A stretch of 11,021 nt of DNA from J013 sp038521775. Lineage in GTDB: Bacteria; Pseudomonadota; Alphaproteobacteria; Rhodobacterales; Rhodobacteraceae. Position numbers and translations under genes: made by a program. Every line of letters begins with the position of its first letter. Within the stretch, counting starts at the first letter, position 1. A model generated the notes under the pieces. The model searched no databases, had not been told where the DNA came from, and saw nothing but the letters and a program-made list of their open reading frames with translations. This document shows positions 1 to 6,959 of this stretch, in pieces. The stretch covers positions 1-11,021 of the forward strand of contig JBCBKN010000124.1 in NCBI GenBank assembly GCA_038521775.1, written 5' to 3'.

Positions 1-2615
1 ACCGGCACCGAGGGTCCCGCATCGTTCACCCGCTCGCCCTGGTCAGAGATCAGCGCGCGCACCTTGCCCCATTGCTCGCCCACAACGAACACATCACCGC
101 GTTTGAGCGTGCCGCGCTGAACCAGCACAGTGGCGACCGGGCCGCGCCCGGTGTCGAGCTTGGCCTCGATGACGGCACCTTCGGCCGGCCGGTCGGGATT
201 GGCGCGAAGCTCCAGAAGCTCCGCCTGCAGCGCGACGTTTTCGAGCAGATCGTCGATGCCCTGCCGGGTGACGGCCGAGACCTCGATGTCGAGCACATCG
301 CCCGACATCTCCTCGACCACCACCTCATGCTGCAAGAGCTCCACCCGCACGCGCTGCGGGTCGGCATCGGGCTTGTCGCATTTGTTGATCGCCACGATCA
401 TCGGCACCTCGGCCGCCTTGGCATGGCTGATCGCCTCGATCGTCTGGGGCATCACGCTGTCATCGGCGGCCACCACCAGAATGACGATGTCGGTCACCTG
501 CGCGCCGCGCGCCCGCATCGAGGTGAAGGCCGCATGGCCCGGCGTGTCGAGGAAGGTGACCACGCGGCCCTCGCCCGTCGTCACCTGATAGGCGCCGATA
601 TGCTGGGTGATGCCGCCGGCCTCGCCCGACACGACATTTGCGTGGCGGATTGCGTCCAGAAGCGAGGTTTTGCCGTGGTCGACATGGCCCATCACCGTCA
701 CCACCGGGGCGCGGGGCGCAAGCTGGTCGTCATTATCCTCGGCGGTTTCAATCGCGTCCTCGACGTCGGATTCCGAAACGCGCAGCACCTTATGGCCGAA
801 ATCGGCAATCACCAGCTCGGCGGTCTCGGCATCGATGGTCTGGTTCATCGTGGCCATAATGCCATTGCCCATCAGAAACTTGACCACATCGGCGACCCGT
901 TCGGCCATCCGGTTGGCAAGTTCCTGCACGGTGATCGCATCGGGCAGCTTGACCTCGCGCACGACCTTCTCGCGCGGCTCCTGCGCGCCGCCCATCTTGC
1001 GCCGCTCCCGCTCCTGCCGGCGGCGCATGGCGGCCATCGAACGCTGGCGGCCGCCCTCCTCGCCCCCGGTCAGGGCCTGGTTGATGGTCAGCTTGCCTGA
1101 CGAGCGGCGGCTGTCGCCGGTCTTGGCCTTGTTTGCGCGCTCATTGGCCTCGCGCTCGCGCCGTCCGGCCGGCGCACGCTGGGGCTTGTCGGCGGGCGGA
1201 GCGGCCGGTTCGGCGGGGGCGGCGGTGGCCTGGGTGCGCGACTGGCGCGCCGCCCGTGCCTCGGCCCGGGCCTTTTCCTCCTCGGCCTTCTTGCGCTCGG
1301 CCTCCTCAAGGGCCTTTTGTGCTTCGATCTCGCGCTTACGGGCCTCTTCGCGCTCGCGCGCCTCCCGCTCCTCGCGTTCGCGCGCCTCGCGCAGCCGTTC
1401 AAGCTCAGCCACGCGGCGCCGTTCATCTTCGACCTGGCGGCGACGCCGGTCCTGTTCGGTCGCCTGCGCGGCCTCCAGGGCCTTGCGGCGCCGGGCGATC
1501 TCTTCGCTCGACAGGGTCTTGCCGCCCGCGCCGGGCTTGCCCCCGCGCTGGTTCCGGCCCTGCGGCTGGCCCCGCTGGGCTTGCCGCCCCTGACGGTCGC
1601 GCACCGGTTGGGAAGACGGTTGCGAATTGGACGGGGCCTGCGGCGGGGGTGTCTGGGTCGGTGCCGATGTCCGCCGGTCGGTGGTTGGGCCCGTGGTTGG
1701 GCTCGCTTCCTGCGCCGGCTGGCGACGCGCGGTCGGTGCCGTGTCGGCATCGGTCGCCGCAGCCGAGGCCGCAGCCACCGCCGCGGGCGTGACCGCCGCA
1801 GAAACATCTGCGGTCGAGGTTTGGGGATCCTCTGCCGCACTGGCCGCAGGTTTGGGCTCCACAGCGGTCGTCTCCGCGCGCGCGGGTTCGGCGGAGGGGG
1901 CGTCGGATCTGGCCGCTGCGGCCCCAGAGACATCCGTGGCCGGAGAGACCGCATCGGCAGGAGGTGCCGTGCGGGTTTTGGGCGATGCCTCCGATGGCAA
2001 GGACGTCTCGGAGGCAGGCGCGCGCCGTGTCGCCGTATTCTCTGCATCCGGATCAGCGGCGCTCGGCACCGTCTGCACCGGCGACGTCTGGGCGGTCTCA
2101 GTCTGGGCAGGCTCAGTTTGGGCGGGCGCCGTCTGGATAGACTCAGTCTGGACGGGCTCACTCGGCACCGGCTCAGCCTGGACGGGTGCCGTCTGCGCAG
2201 GTTCCGTCTGTGCAGGTGCCGTCTGCGCAGGTGTTGTCTGCGCAGGTGCCGTCTCCGTCACTGCCTCAGCCCGTGCCTCAAGCACATCCGTCCCGCCCTC
2301 GGCATGGCCGGGGGCCTGCTCGGCATGGGCCTGGGCCGCCACCTGGGCGGATGACCGCGCCGTGGCGTCAGCGGCAAGATCCTTGGCCGGCTCAACCGGG
2401 GCTTCCGCGGCCCGGGCCTGGGCAGCTTTCGCGGCAAGACCCGCGCGGATATCGGCCGCTGTCGTCGCACCGGGTTTCTGCTGGAGCACGAATTTCTTTT
2501 TGGTTTCGACCACGACCGATTTGGTGCGGCCATGCGAGAAGCTCTGGCGCACCCGGTCCGGATGCCCCTTGAGCCCCATTTTTCCGCCCTTGCCGTCGCC
2601 CGTCATCTTGCTCAT
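1..2615 (-). CDS. infB: Translation initiation factor IF-2, C-terminus missing at window edge
   Basis: IF-2 is the GTPase that brings initiator fMet-tRNA to the 30S subunit and promotes subunit joining. The frame is open for 871 codons from the ATG at 2615 and continues past base 1. Residues 1-50 carry the conserved alphaproteobacterial N-terminus with VRQSFSHGRTK. Residues about 60-365 are low-complexity Ala/Pro/Thr/Gln-rich, including a pentapeptide array at 122-181. Residues about 370-457 are Arg/Glu/Lys-rich and probably helical. The IF2_N domain is near 550-610. The G domain shows GHVDHGKT at 643-650, GITQH at 668-672, DTPGH at 690-694, NKCD at 744-747 and SA at 780-781. The visible end lies in the beta-barrel domain II. 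G1 at residue 643 is late compared with about 390-400 in E. coli IF-2, so the N-terminal region is expanded. The start follows the ylxR stop by 8 nt, with a TAAGG ribosome site overlapping that stop. The identification is secure. Confidence 0.97.
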   Translation of the reverse strand, partial: MSKMTGDGKGGKMGLKGHPDRVRQSFSHGRTKSVVVETKKKFVLQQKPGATTAADIRAGLAAKAAQARAAEAPVEPAKDLAADATARSSAQVAAQAHAEQAPGHAEGGTDVLEARAEAVTETAPAQTTPAQTAPAQTEPAQTAPVQAEPVPSEPVQTESIQTAPAQTEPAQTETAQTSPVQTVPSAADPDAENTATRRAPASETSLPSEASPKTRTAPPADAVSPATDVSGAAAARSDAPSAEPARAETTAVEPKPAASAAEDPQTSTADVSAAVTPAAVAAASAAATDADTAPTARRQPAQEASPTTGPTTDRRTSAPTQTPPPQAPSNSQPSSQPVRDRQGRQAQRGQPQGRNQRGGKPGAGGKTLSSEEIARRRKALEAAQATEQDRRRRQVEDERRRVAELERLREAREREEREAREREEARKREIEAQKALEEAERKKAEEEKARAEARAARQSRTQATAAPAEPAAPPADKPQRAPAGRREREANERANKAKTGDSRRSSGKLTINQALTGGEEGGRQRSMAAMRRRQERERRKMGGAQEPREKVVREVKLPDAITVQELANRMAERVADVVKFLMGNGIMATMNQTIDAETAELVIADFGHKVLRVSESDVEDAIETAEDNDDQLAPRAPVVTVMGHVDHGKTSLLDAIRHANVVSGEAGGITQHIGAYQVTTGEGRVVTFLDTPGHAAFTSMRARGAQVTDIVILVVAADDSVMPQTIEAISHAKAAEVPMIVAINKCDKPDADPQRVRVELLQHEVVVEEMSGDVLDIEVSAVTRQGIDDLLENVALQAELLELRANPDRPAEGAVIEAKLDTGRGPVATVLVQRGTLKRGDVFVVGEQWGKVRALISDQGERVNDAGPSVP
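2073..2252 (-). repeat. Tandem array of twelve 15-bp units inside infB
   Basis: Twelve consecutive 15-bp units, read on the minus strand, encode residues 122-181 of IF-2. The consensus pentapeptide is T-(A/E)-P-A-Q. Units in order are TAPAQ, TTPAQ, TAPAQ, TEPAQ, TAPVQ, AEPVP, SEPVQ, TESIQ, TAPAQ, TEPAQ, TETAQ and TSPVQ. They have drifted but stay in frame. The unit length is a multiple of three, so copy-number change would not break the reading frame. The encoded segment should be disordered and extended. Confidence 0.9.
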
Positions 2616-2623
2616 TCGATGCC

Positions 2624-3277
2624 TTACCTATCTGCCCGGCCCGCTGGGCCGGTCACGCTTGCGCAGTTGACTGAAGACGTAACCGCGATTTCCCTCAGAC
2701 CAGCCAGCCTGCCAGCCTCATCGAGAACCCGATCAGAGAGCCCACCCACGCCAAGCGCGGCATGTATCACATGATCGCGTCCAAATGCCAAACCCAATTC
2801 AGCCGCCGTTGCGCAGCCGATCCGGGGCGCGTCGCCGGCCAAAGGGCGCAGTTTCGCCTTCCCGGCCTCCGCCCCATCGGATGCTTCCAGAAGCGCGCGA
2901 ACCGGCCCGGCCCGCAGCATCGCCCGGGTTTTTTCGAACCCGGCAATGGCCAGCCCGGCCTTTCGTGCCAGGGACAGAAGATCGACGAAACGCCGCGCGC
3001 TGAGCGATTCGACCAGATCGGAGAGGCCATCAGGCGCCAAGACCGATGTTTTTGCAGCGCGCGAGAAGAGGTTCTTTGCCACCGCGCGGTCGAGTGCCGC
3101 GCGGCTGGCCGAGACCCAGATGCCCCGGCCCGGAAGGCGGCCGGCCAGATCCGGCGTGATCGCGCCGTCCGGCCCGGCGACAAAGCGGATCAGCCGGGCC
3201 GCGTCGTCCCGCGCACCCGTGGCGATGCAGCGCCGTTCAGGTGCCTCCCGCTCCTTGGTCCGTCCGCCGCGCGCCAC
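2624..3277 (-). CDS. ylxR: YlxR (DUF448) RNA-binding protein fused to an L7Ae-like domain
   Basis: The product is 217 residues in two parts. Residues about 7-80 are the YlxR/DUF448 fold, with ERRCIATG at 14-21, LIRFV at 29-33, and PGRGIWVS at 49-56, the family's G-R-G motif. Residues about 95-195 resemble the ribosomal L7Ae/L30e/Gadd45 RNA-binding fold, with a helix reading LLSLARKAGLAIAG at 100-113. YlxR of Firmicutes has been reported to bind RNase P RNA; the role of the fused form is not known to me. I chose the GTG at 3277 because GGGGAG lies 7 nt upstream and the protein then begins with the family-typical ARGGR. An upstream in-frame ATG at 3373 would lie deep inside nusA. The gene sits 16 nt after nusA and 8 nt before infB, so it is surely cotranscribed with both. 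Confidence 0.9.
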   Translation of the reverse strand: MARGGRTKEREAPERRCIATGARDDAARLIRFVAGPDGAITPDLAGRLPGRGIWVSASRAALDRAVAKNLFSRAAKTSVLAPDGLSDLVESLSARRFVDLLSLARKAGLAIAGFEKTRAMLRAGPVRALLEASDGAEAGKAKLRPLAGDAPRIGCATAAELGLAFGRDHVIHAALGVGGLSDRVLDEAGRLAGLREIAVTSSVNCASVTGPAGRADR

Positions 3278-3284
3278 CGGGCAT

Positions 3285-3290
3285 CTCCCC
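3285..3290 (-). promoter_or_regulatory. Shine-Dalgarno site that sets the GTG start of ylxR
   Basis: GGGGAG on the minus strand lies 7 nt before the GTG at 3277-3275 and just inside the 16-nt gap after the nusA stop (TGA at 3296-3294). It is the best ribosome site near this junction. It supports GTG 3277 over the upstream in-frame ATG at 3373. A nearer ATG at 3284 is in a different frame. Confidence 0.75.
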
Positions 3291-3293
3291 AGC

Positions 3294-4925
3294 TCACGCT
3301 TGCGGTGCGTCGGCGGTGCTGTCATCCGCCTCCGCCCCATCGTCCGGCTCGTCACCGGTCTGCGCCAACACATCCTCTTCGGTCACCCAGCCCAGCGACA
3401 GCCGCGCCGACATCACCAGCGCGCGGGCCTCGTCGAGCGAGAGATCGAAGGCCTCGAGCAAACCGTCATCCTTGACCCGTTTGCCGTCGATCGTTGAATA
3501 GCCGCCCGCCAGCTCCCAATCGGCGCAGGTGGCGAAATCCTCCAGCGTTTTGACCCCGTCCTCGACCAGCGCCAGCAGCATTTGCGGCGTCAGGCCGGGA
3601 AACTCGGACAGGCTCTCGTCCAGCCCGCCCGCGCGGGCCTTTTCCATCGCCTGAACGTTGATTTCCTCGAGGCTTTCGCGCGCGCGGGCCTGAAGCTCCT
3701 CGGCCGTGTCCTCGTCGAACCCTTCGATGGAGAGCAGCACGTCGAGATCGACATAGGCGACCTCTTCAAGCGAGGTGAACCCCTCGGCGACCAGAAGCTG
3801 AGCGACCATCTCGTCGACATTCATCGCATCCATGAACATCTGGCTGCGCTGGGCGAACTCGGCCTGGCGGCGCTCGCTCTCCTCGGCCTCGGTCATGATG
3901 TCGATCTGCCAACCGGTGAGCTGCGAGGCGAGCCGCACATTCTGGCCGCGCCGGCCGATGGCCAGGCTCAGCTGCTCATCGGGGACCACGACCTCGATGC
4001 GCTCGGCATCCTCGTCCATCACCACCTTGGCGACCTCGGCAGGCTGCAGGGCATTGACCAGGAAGGTGGCAATGTCGGCCGTCCAAGGAATGATGTCGAT
4101 CTTCTCGCCCTGCAGTTCGGCGACCACCGCCTGCACGCGGCTGCCGCGCATGCCCACACAGGCGCCGACCGGGTCGATGGAATTGTCATAAGAGATGACG
4201 GCGATCTTGGCGCGGCTGCCCGGGTCGCGGGCCACGGCCTTGATCTCGATGATGCCGTCATAAATCTCCGGCACTTCCATCTTGAAAAGCTCGGCCATGA
4301 ATTCGGGCGCGGTGCGCGACAGAAAGATCTGCGGGCCGCGGGTTTCCTCGCGCACATCGCGCACATAGGAGCGGATGCGGTCGCCATTGCGGTAAGCCTC
4401 GCGCGGGATCATCTGGTCGCGGCGGATCACCGCCTCGCCCCGGCCGATATCGACGATGACATTGCCGTATTCGACGCGCTTGACGACGCCGTTGATGATG
4501 GTGCCGATCCGGTCCTTGAACTCTTCGTACTGGCGGGCGCGCTCGGCCTCGCGCACCTTTTGGACGATCACCTGCTTGGCCGATTGCGCGGCGATGCGCC
4601 CGAAATCCAGCGGCGGCAGCGTGTCGGTGATCTCGGTGCCGATCTCGGCATCCGCGCGGATTTTGACAGCATCCTCCAGCATCAGCTCGGTGAAGTGGTT
4701 CTCGACCTCCTCAACCACCGTGCGCACCCGGGTCAGCGTCAGCTCGCCCGATTTGCGGTCGATGGCCGCGCGGATGTCATATTCGGCGCCATAGCGGCCG
4801 CGGGCCGCCTTTGCCATGGATTCCTCCATCGCATCCACGACCAGGTCCGGGTCGATGAGCTTTTCGCGCGCCACCGCATCGGCGATCTGCAGGAGCTCCA
4901 GCTTGTTTGCGCTGACTGTGCTCAT
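3294..4925 (-). CDS. nusA: Transcription termination/antitermination factor NusA
   Basis: NusA binds RNA polymerase and modulates pausing, intrinsic and Rho-dependent termination, and antitermination. The 543-residue product has all expected domains in order. The N-terminal RNA polymerase-binding domain covers about 1-125. The S1 domain is at about 138-204 (GTIINGVVKRVEYGNVIVDIG). KH1 carries GMRGSR at 258-263 and KH2 carries IGRRGQN at 323-329. Two helix-hairpin-helix C-terminal repeats lie at about 370-425 and 435-510. An acidic tail follows from about 524. Two C-terminal repeats are usual in proteobacteria, so the protein looks full length. The ATG start overlaps the rimP stop (ATGA at 4925-4922), and GGGAGG lies 8 nt upstream at 4939-4934. 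Overlap with rimP points to translational coupling in the rimP-nusA-ylxR-infB operon. Confidence 0.98.
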   Translation of the reverse strand: MSTVSANKLELLQIADAVAREKLIDPDLVVDAMEESMAKAARGRYGAEYDIRAAIDRKSGELTLTRVRTVVEEVENHFTELMLEDAVKIRADAEIGTEITDTLPPLDFGRIAAQSAKQVIVQKVREAERARQYEEFKDRIGTIINGVVKRVEYGNVIVDIGRGEAVIRRDQMIPREAYRNGDRIRSYVRDVREETRGPQIFLSRTAPEFMAELFKMEVPEIYDGIIEIKAVARDPGSRAKIAVISYDNSIDPVGACVGMRGSRVQAVVAELQGEKIDIIPWTADIATFLVNALQPAEVAKVVMDEDAERIEVVVPDEQLSLAIGRRGQNVRLASQLTGWQIDIMTEAEESERRQAEFAQRSQMFMDAMNVDEMVAQLLVAEGFTSLEEVAYVDLDVLLSIEGFDEDTAEELQARARESLEEINVQAMEKARAGGLDESLSEFPGLTPQMLLALVEDGVKTLEDFATCADWELAGGYSTIDGKRVKDDGLLEAFDLSLDEARALVMSARLSLGWVTEEDVLAQTGDEPDDGAEADDSTADAPQA

Positions 4926-5548
4926 ACCTCTGTCCTCCCGGCCGGTTCCCGCGCCGCAATCTCGTCTTCGGCCACATCCTGTGCGGCGGTTTCCTCGATC
5001 TCATCAAACCCGCCGGGATCGAAATCCGCAGGCTTGCCCTTCAGGCTTTCGGCAATCAGCGCATCGGTCAGCACCAGCCGTGCATCGCCCAGCCAGTCAA
5101 ACTGCAGGCCGATGGTCTGCGCCCCGCCCGGCGCGTCGATCTCGATGAGCACCTCGCCATCCTCAACGCCCTGAAGCAGGCCGCGAAAGCGCTTGCGCCC
5201 GTCGATCGCCTCGGCCAGCTCCAGCTTGGCCTCCCACCCCGCCCAGCGCTCAAAATCGCCAAGGCTGGTGAGGGGGCGGTCGATCCCCGGCGAGGAGACC
5301 TCCAGCGTGTACTGGCCCTGGATCGGGTCTTCGACGTCGAGAAGCGCCGACATCGCCCGGCTGAGCGCCGCGCAATCCTCAACCTCCATCTGCCCATCCG
5401 CGCTGCGCTCGGCCATGATCTGCAAGGTCGGCGTGTTGCCGCCCTGCAGACGCAGCCGCACCAGCCGAAACCCCATCCCCTCGATGCTGGGTTCGATCAG
5501 ATCGGCGATCCGCCGGTCGGCGGGGGTTTTGGCAACGAGATCCGTCAC
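4922..5548 (-). CDS. rimP: Ribosome maturation factor RimP
   Basis: RimP assists assembly of the 30S subunit. The 208-residue product shows the N-terminal alpha/beta domain at about 1-90, the signature SSPGIDRPL at 85-93, and the C-terminal SH3/Sm-like barrel at about 95-160. An acidic tail of roughly 45 residues follows, longer than the about 150-residue E. coli protein but common in alphaproteobacteria. The start is GTG at 5548, the first in-frame start codon; translation from it gives the family-typical MTDL. I see no strong Shine-Dalgarno site before it, only a weak TGGGA. The gene is first in the operon and overlaps nusA by 4 nt. It begins only 33 nt after a Rho-independent terminator, so it likely has its own promoter nearby. 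Confidence 0.95.
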   Translation of the reverse strand: MTDLVAKTPADRRIADLIEPSIEGMGFRLVRLRLQGGNTPTLQIMAERSADGQMEVEDCAALSRAMSALLDVEDPIQGQYTLEVSSPGIDRPLTSLGDFERWAGWEAKLELAEAIDGRKRFRGLLQGVEDGEVLIEIDAPGGAQTIGLQFDWLGDARLVLTDALIAESLKGKPADFDPGGFDEIEETAAQDVAEDEIAAREPAGRTEV

Positions 5549-5574
5549 GCGTGGCAGATATCCCAGGCTTAGCG

Positions 5575-5580
5575 GGTCAA
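5575..5580 (-). promoter_or_regulatory. Possible -35 element for the rimP operon
   Basis: TTGACC on the minus strand starts one base after the terminator T-tract. A TATCTG follows after 14 nt, which is short of the ideal 16-18 nt, and other spacings give poorer hexamers. If used, transcription would begin at or very near the rimP GTG, making the message nearly leaderless. The operon needs a promoter somewhere between the terminator and rimP or inside the upstream segment. This is a weak candidate. Confidence 0.25.
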
Positions 5581-5581
5581 C

Positions 5582-5604
5582 AAAAAAACGGGCCAGCGGC
5601 CCGT
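5582..5604 (-). terminator. Rho-independent terminator after dnaJ / before rimP
   Basis: Read on the minus strand: ACGGGCC, loop GCT, GGCCCGT, then seven T. The stem is 7 bp, perfect and GC-rich, and the T-tract begins at the end of the 3' arm (5588-5582). It would end minus-strand transcripts arriving from the dnaK-methyltransferase-dnaJ operon or from a small RNA in the gap. It separates them from the rimP-nusA-ylxR-infB operon. Confidence 0.88.
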
Positions 5605-5815
5605 CGATGTTTCCGGTGGAGGATCAAGCTGAGCCGATCCGCCGCTGGTTGCTAGATACTGTGCTGCCCAGCCGGATGCAAGACCCGGTGCAGCGTCACG
5701 CAGCGCGAATTCGACGCCGCCGCGCTGCTGGGTCCTTTGAGATGCGATCGGGGGTCTTGCGGACCAGGATCTCTACGGATGCAGGCGTCGCGCGCGACCT
5801 GCCCGACCTTGCCGG
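5605..5815 (-). other. Structured non-coding gap: dnaJ 3' UTR or candidate small RNA
   Basis: There is no convincing gene between dnaJ and rimP. The only minus-strand frame is 61 codons, begins inside dnaJ and has no recognisable product. The stretch is rich in inverted repeats. A bulged hairpin lies at 5781-5802, right after the dnaJ stop. A perfect 9-bp pair lies at 5678-5686 and 5752-5760. Nested inside it is an 8-bp pair at 5700-5707 and 5721-5728. A CCTCC, complementary to a Shine-Dalgarno core, lies at 5622-5618 on the minus strand, and the terminator at 5604-5582 follows. Such an arrangement fits a stable 3' UTR or a 3'-UTR-derived regulatory RNA. No known RNA family was recognised; I looked for tRNA, tmRNA and SRP RNA hallmarks and saw none. 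The function is inference. Confidence 0.4.
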
Positions 5816-6958
5816 TTACTGGGTCATCCCGTCCCAAAAGCGTTTGACCTTGGAGAAGAAGTCGCGCTGCTCGGGGTTGTTGTCCTTGCCGGCAGCCTCG
5901 AACTCGCGCAGCAGTTCCTTTTGCTTGGTGGTCAGGTTGACCGGCGTCTCCACCGCAATCTCCAGATAAAGATCGCCCCGGGCAGTGCCGCGCAGCGAGG
6001 GCATACCCTTGCCGCGCAGGCGCAGCTGTTTGCTGGTCTGCACCCCCTCGGGCACCCGCACCCGGGTGCGCCCGCCATCGAGCGTCGGCACCTCGATATC
6101 GCCGCCCATGGCCGCGGTCACCATCGAGACCGGGATGCGGCAGTAAAGATCGGTGCCCTCACGCTCAAAGATCTGGTGCTGGGCGACCTGGATGAAGATG
6201 TAGAGATCGCCCGACGGCCCGCCGCGCTGTCCCGGCTCGCCCTCGCCGGCCAGACGGATGCGGGTGCCCGTCTCCACCCCGGCGGGAATGTTGACATTGA
6301 GCGCACGCTCGCGCTGCACCCGGCCCGTGCCGTTGCAGACCCGGCAGGGGTTCTTGATGATCTGGCCGCGCCCCTGGCAGGTGGGGCAGGTGCGCTCGAT
6401 GGTGAAAAACCCCTGCTGGGCCCGCACCTTGCCCTGGCCCGAGCAGGTGGGGCAGGTGGTGGGCTCGGACCCGTCCGCCGAGCCGGTGCCATTGCAGGCC
6501 TCGCAGGGGGCCGAGCCCGGGATCGTGACGCTGGCCTGCTTGCCGGTCATCGCCTCTTCGAGGCTGACGGTCAGATTGTAGCGCAGGTCCGAGCCGCGTG
6601 CCGCGCGCCCCTGCGGGCCACGGCGTCCGCCGCGCTGCATGAAATCGCCAAAAAGGTCGTCGAAGACATCCGAAAAGGCCGAGGTGAAATCGCCCGAGCC
6701 GGGGCGAAACCCGCCCCCCGGGCCGTTGCCGCCCTCAAAGGCCGCATGGCCGAACTGGTCATAGGCGGCCTTTTTCTGCGGATCCTTGAGGATCTCGTAG
6801 GCCTCGTTGACCTCCTTGAACTTGGTTTCGGCCTCGGGATTGTCTTTGTTGCGGTCAGGATGCAGCTCCATCGCCTTCTTGCGATAGGCCTTTTTCATAT
6901 CCGCATCCGACGCGCCCTTGGCCACGCCCAACACATCGTAATAGTCGCGCTTTGCCAT
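5816..6958 (-). CDS. dnaJ: Chaperone protein DnaJ (Hsp40)
   Basis: DnaJ delivers unfolded clients to DnaK and stimulates its ATPase. The 380-residue product is full length. The J domain covers about 1-70 with the HPD motif at 33-35. A Gly/Phe-rich linker runs to about 110. The zinc-binding region has four CxxCxGxG motifs starting at C152, C169, C191 and C205, followed by the client-binding barrels and C-terminal dimerisation segment. The ATG at 6958 gives the family-typical MAKRDYY. AGGGG lies 7 nt upstream, inside the end of the preceding methyltransferase gene, whose stop is one base away. dnaJ is the last gene of the operon before the terminator at 5582-5604. No grpE is in the window. Confidence 0.98.
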   Translation of the reverse strand: MAKRDYYDVLGVAKGASDADMKKAYRKKAMELHPDRNKDNPEAETKFKEVNEAYEILKDPQKKAAYDQFGHAAFEGGNGPGGGFRPGSGDFTSAFSDVFDDLFGDFMQRGGRRGPQGRAARGSDLRYNLTVSLEEAMTGKQASVTIPGSAPCEACNGTGSADGSEPTTCPTCSGQGKVRAQQGFFTIERTCPTCQGRGQIIKNPCRVCNGTGRVQRERALNVNIPAGVETGTRIRLAGEGEPGQRGGPSGDLYIFIQVAQHQIFEREGTDLYCRIPVSMVTAAMGGDIEVPTLDGGRTRVRVPEGVQTSKQLRLRGKGMPSLRGTARGDLYLEIAVETPVNLTTKQKELLREFEAAGKDNNPEQRDFFSKVKRFWDGMTQ

Positions 6959-6959
6959 A

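Noticed and set aside
72..1100. A 342-codon plus-strand frame antisense to the infB G domain
   Set aside because: The minus strand encodes an unmistakable IF-2 GTPase; the antisense product has no recognisable features.
1627..2670. A plus-strand frame with repeated VCAG-like units
   Set aside because: It is the mirror of the 15-bp infB repeats. The repeat length is a multiple of three, so every frame appears repetitive.
3582..5174. A 530-codon plus-strand open frame antisense to nusA
   Set aside because: Same codon-bias shadow. The opposite strand carries a full, conserved NusA.
5605..5815. tRNA, tmRNA or SRP RNA in the dnaJ-rimP gap
   Set aside because: I looked for T-loop, CCA-end, tag-peptide and SRP Alu/GGAAGCAG-type hallmarks on both strands and found none that fit.
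5652..5837. A 61-codon minus-strand frame between dnaJ and rimP
   Set aside because: It begins inside dnaJ, lacks a ribosome site and resembles no protein family. The segment is better explained as structured non-coding sequence.
5193..5969. A plus-strand frame spanning the rimP-dnaJ gap
   Set aside because: It runs antisense through parts of two conserved genes and only stays open across the gap. No start with a ribosome site or recognisable domain supports it.
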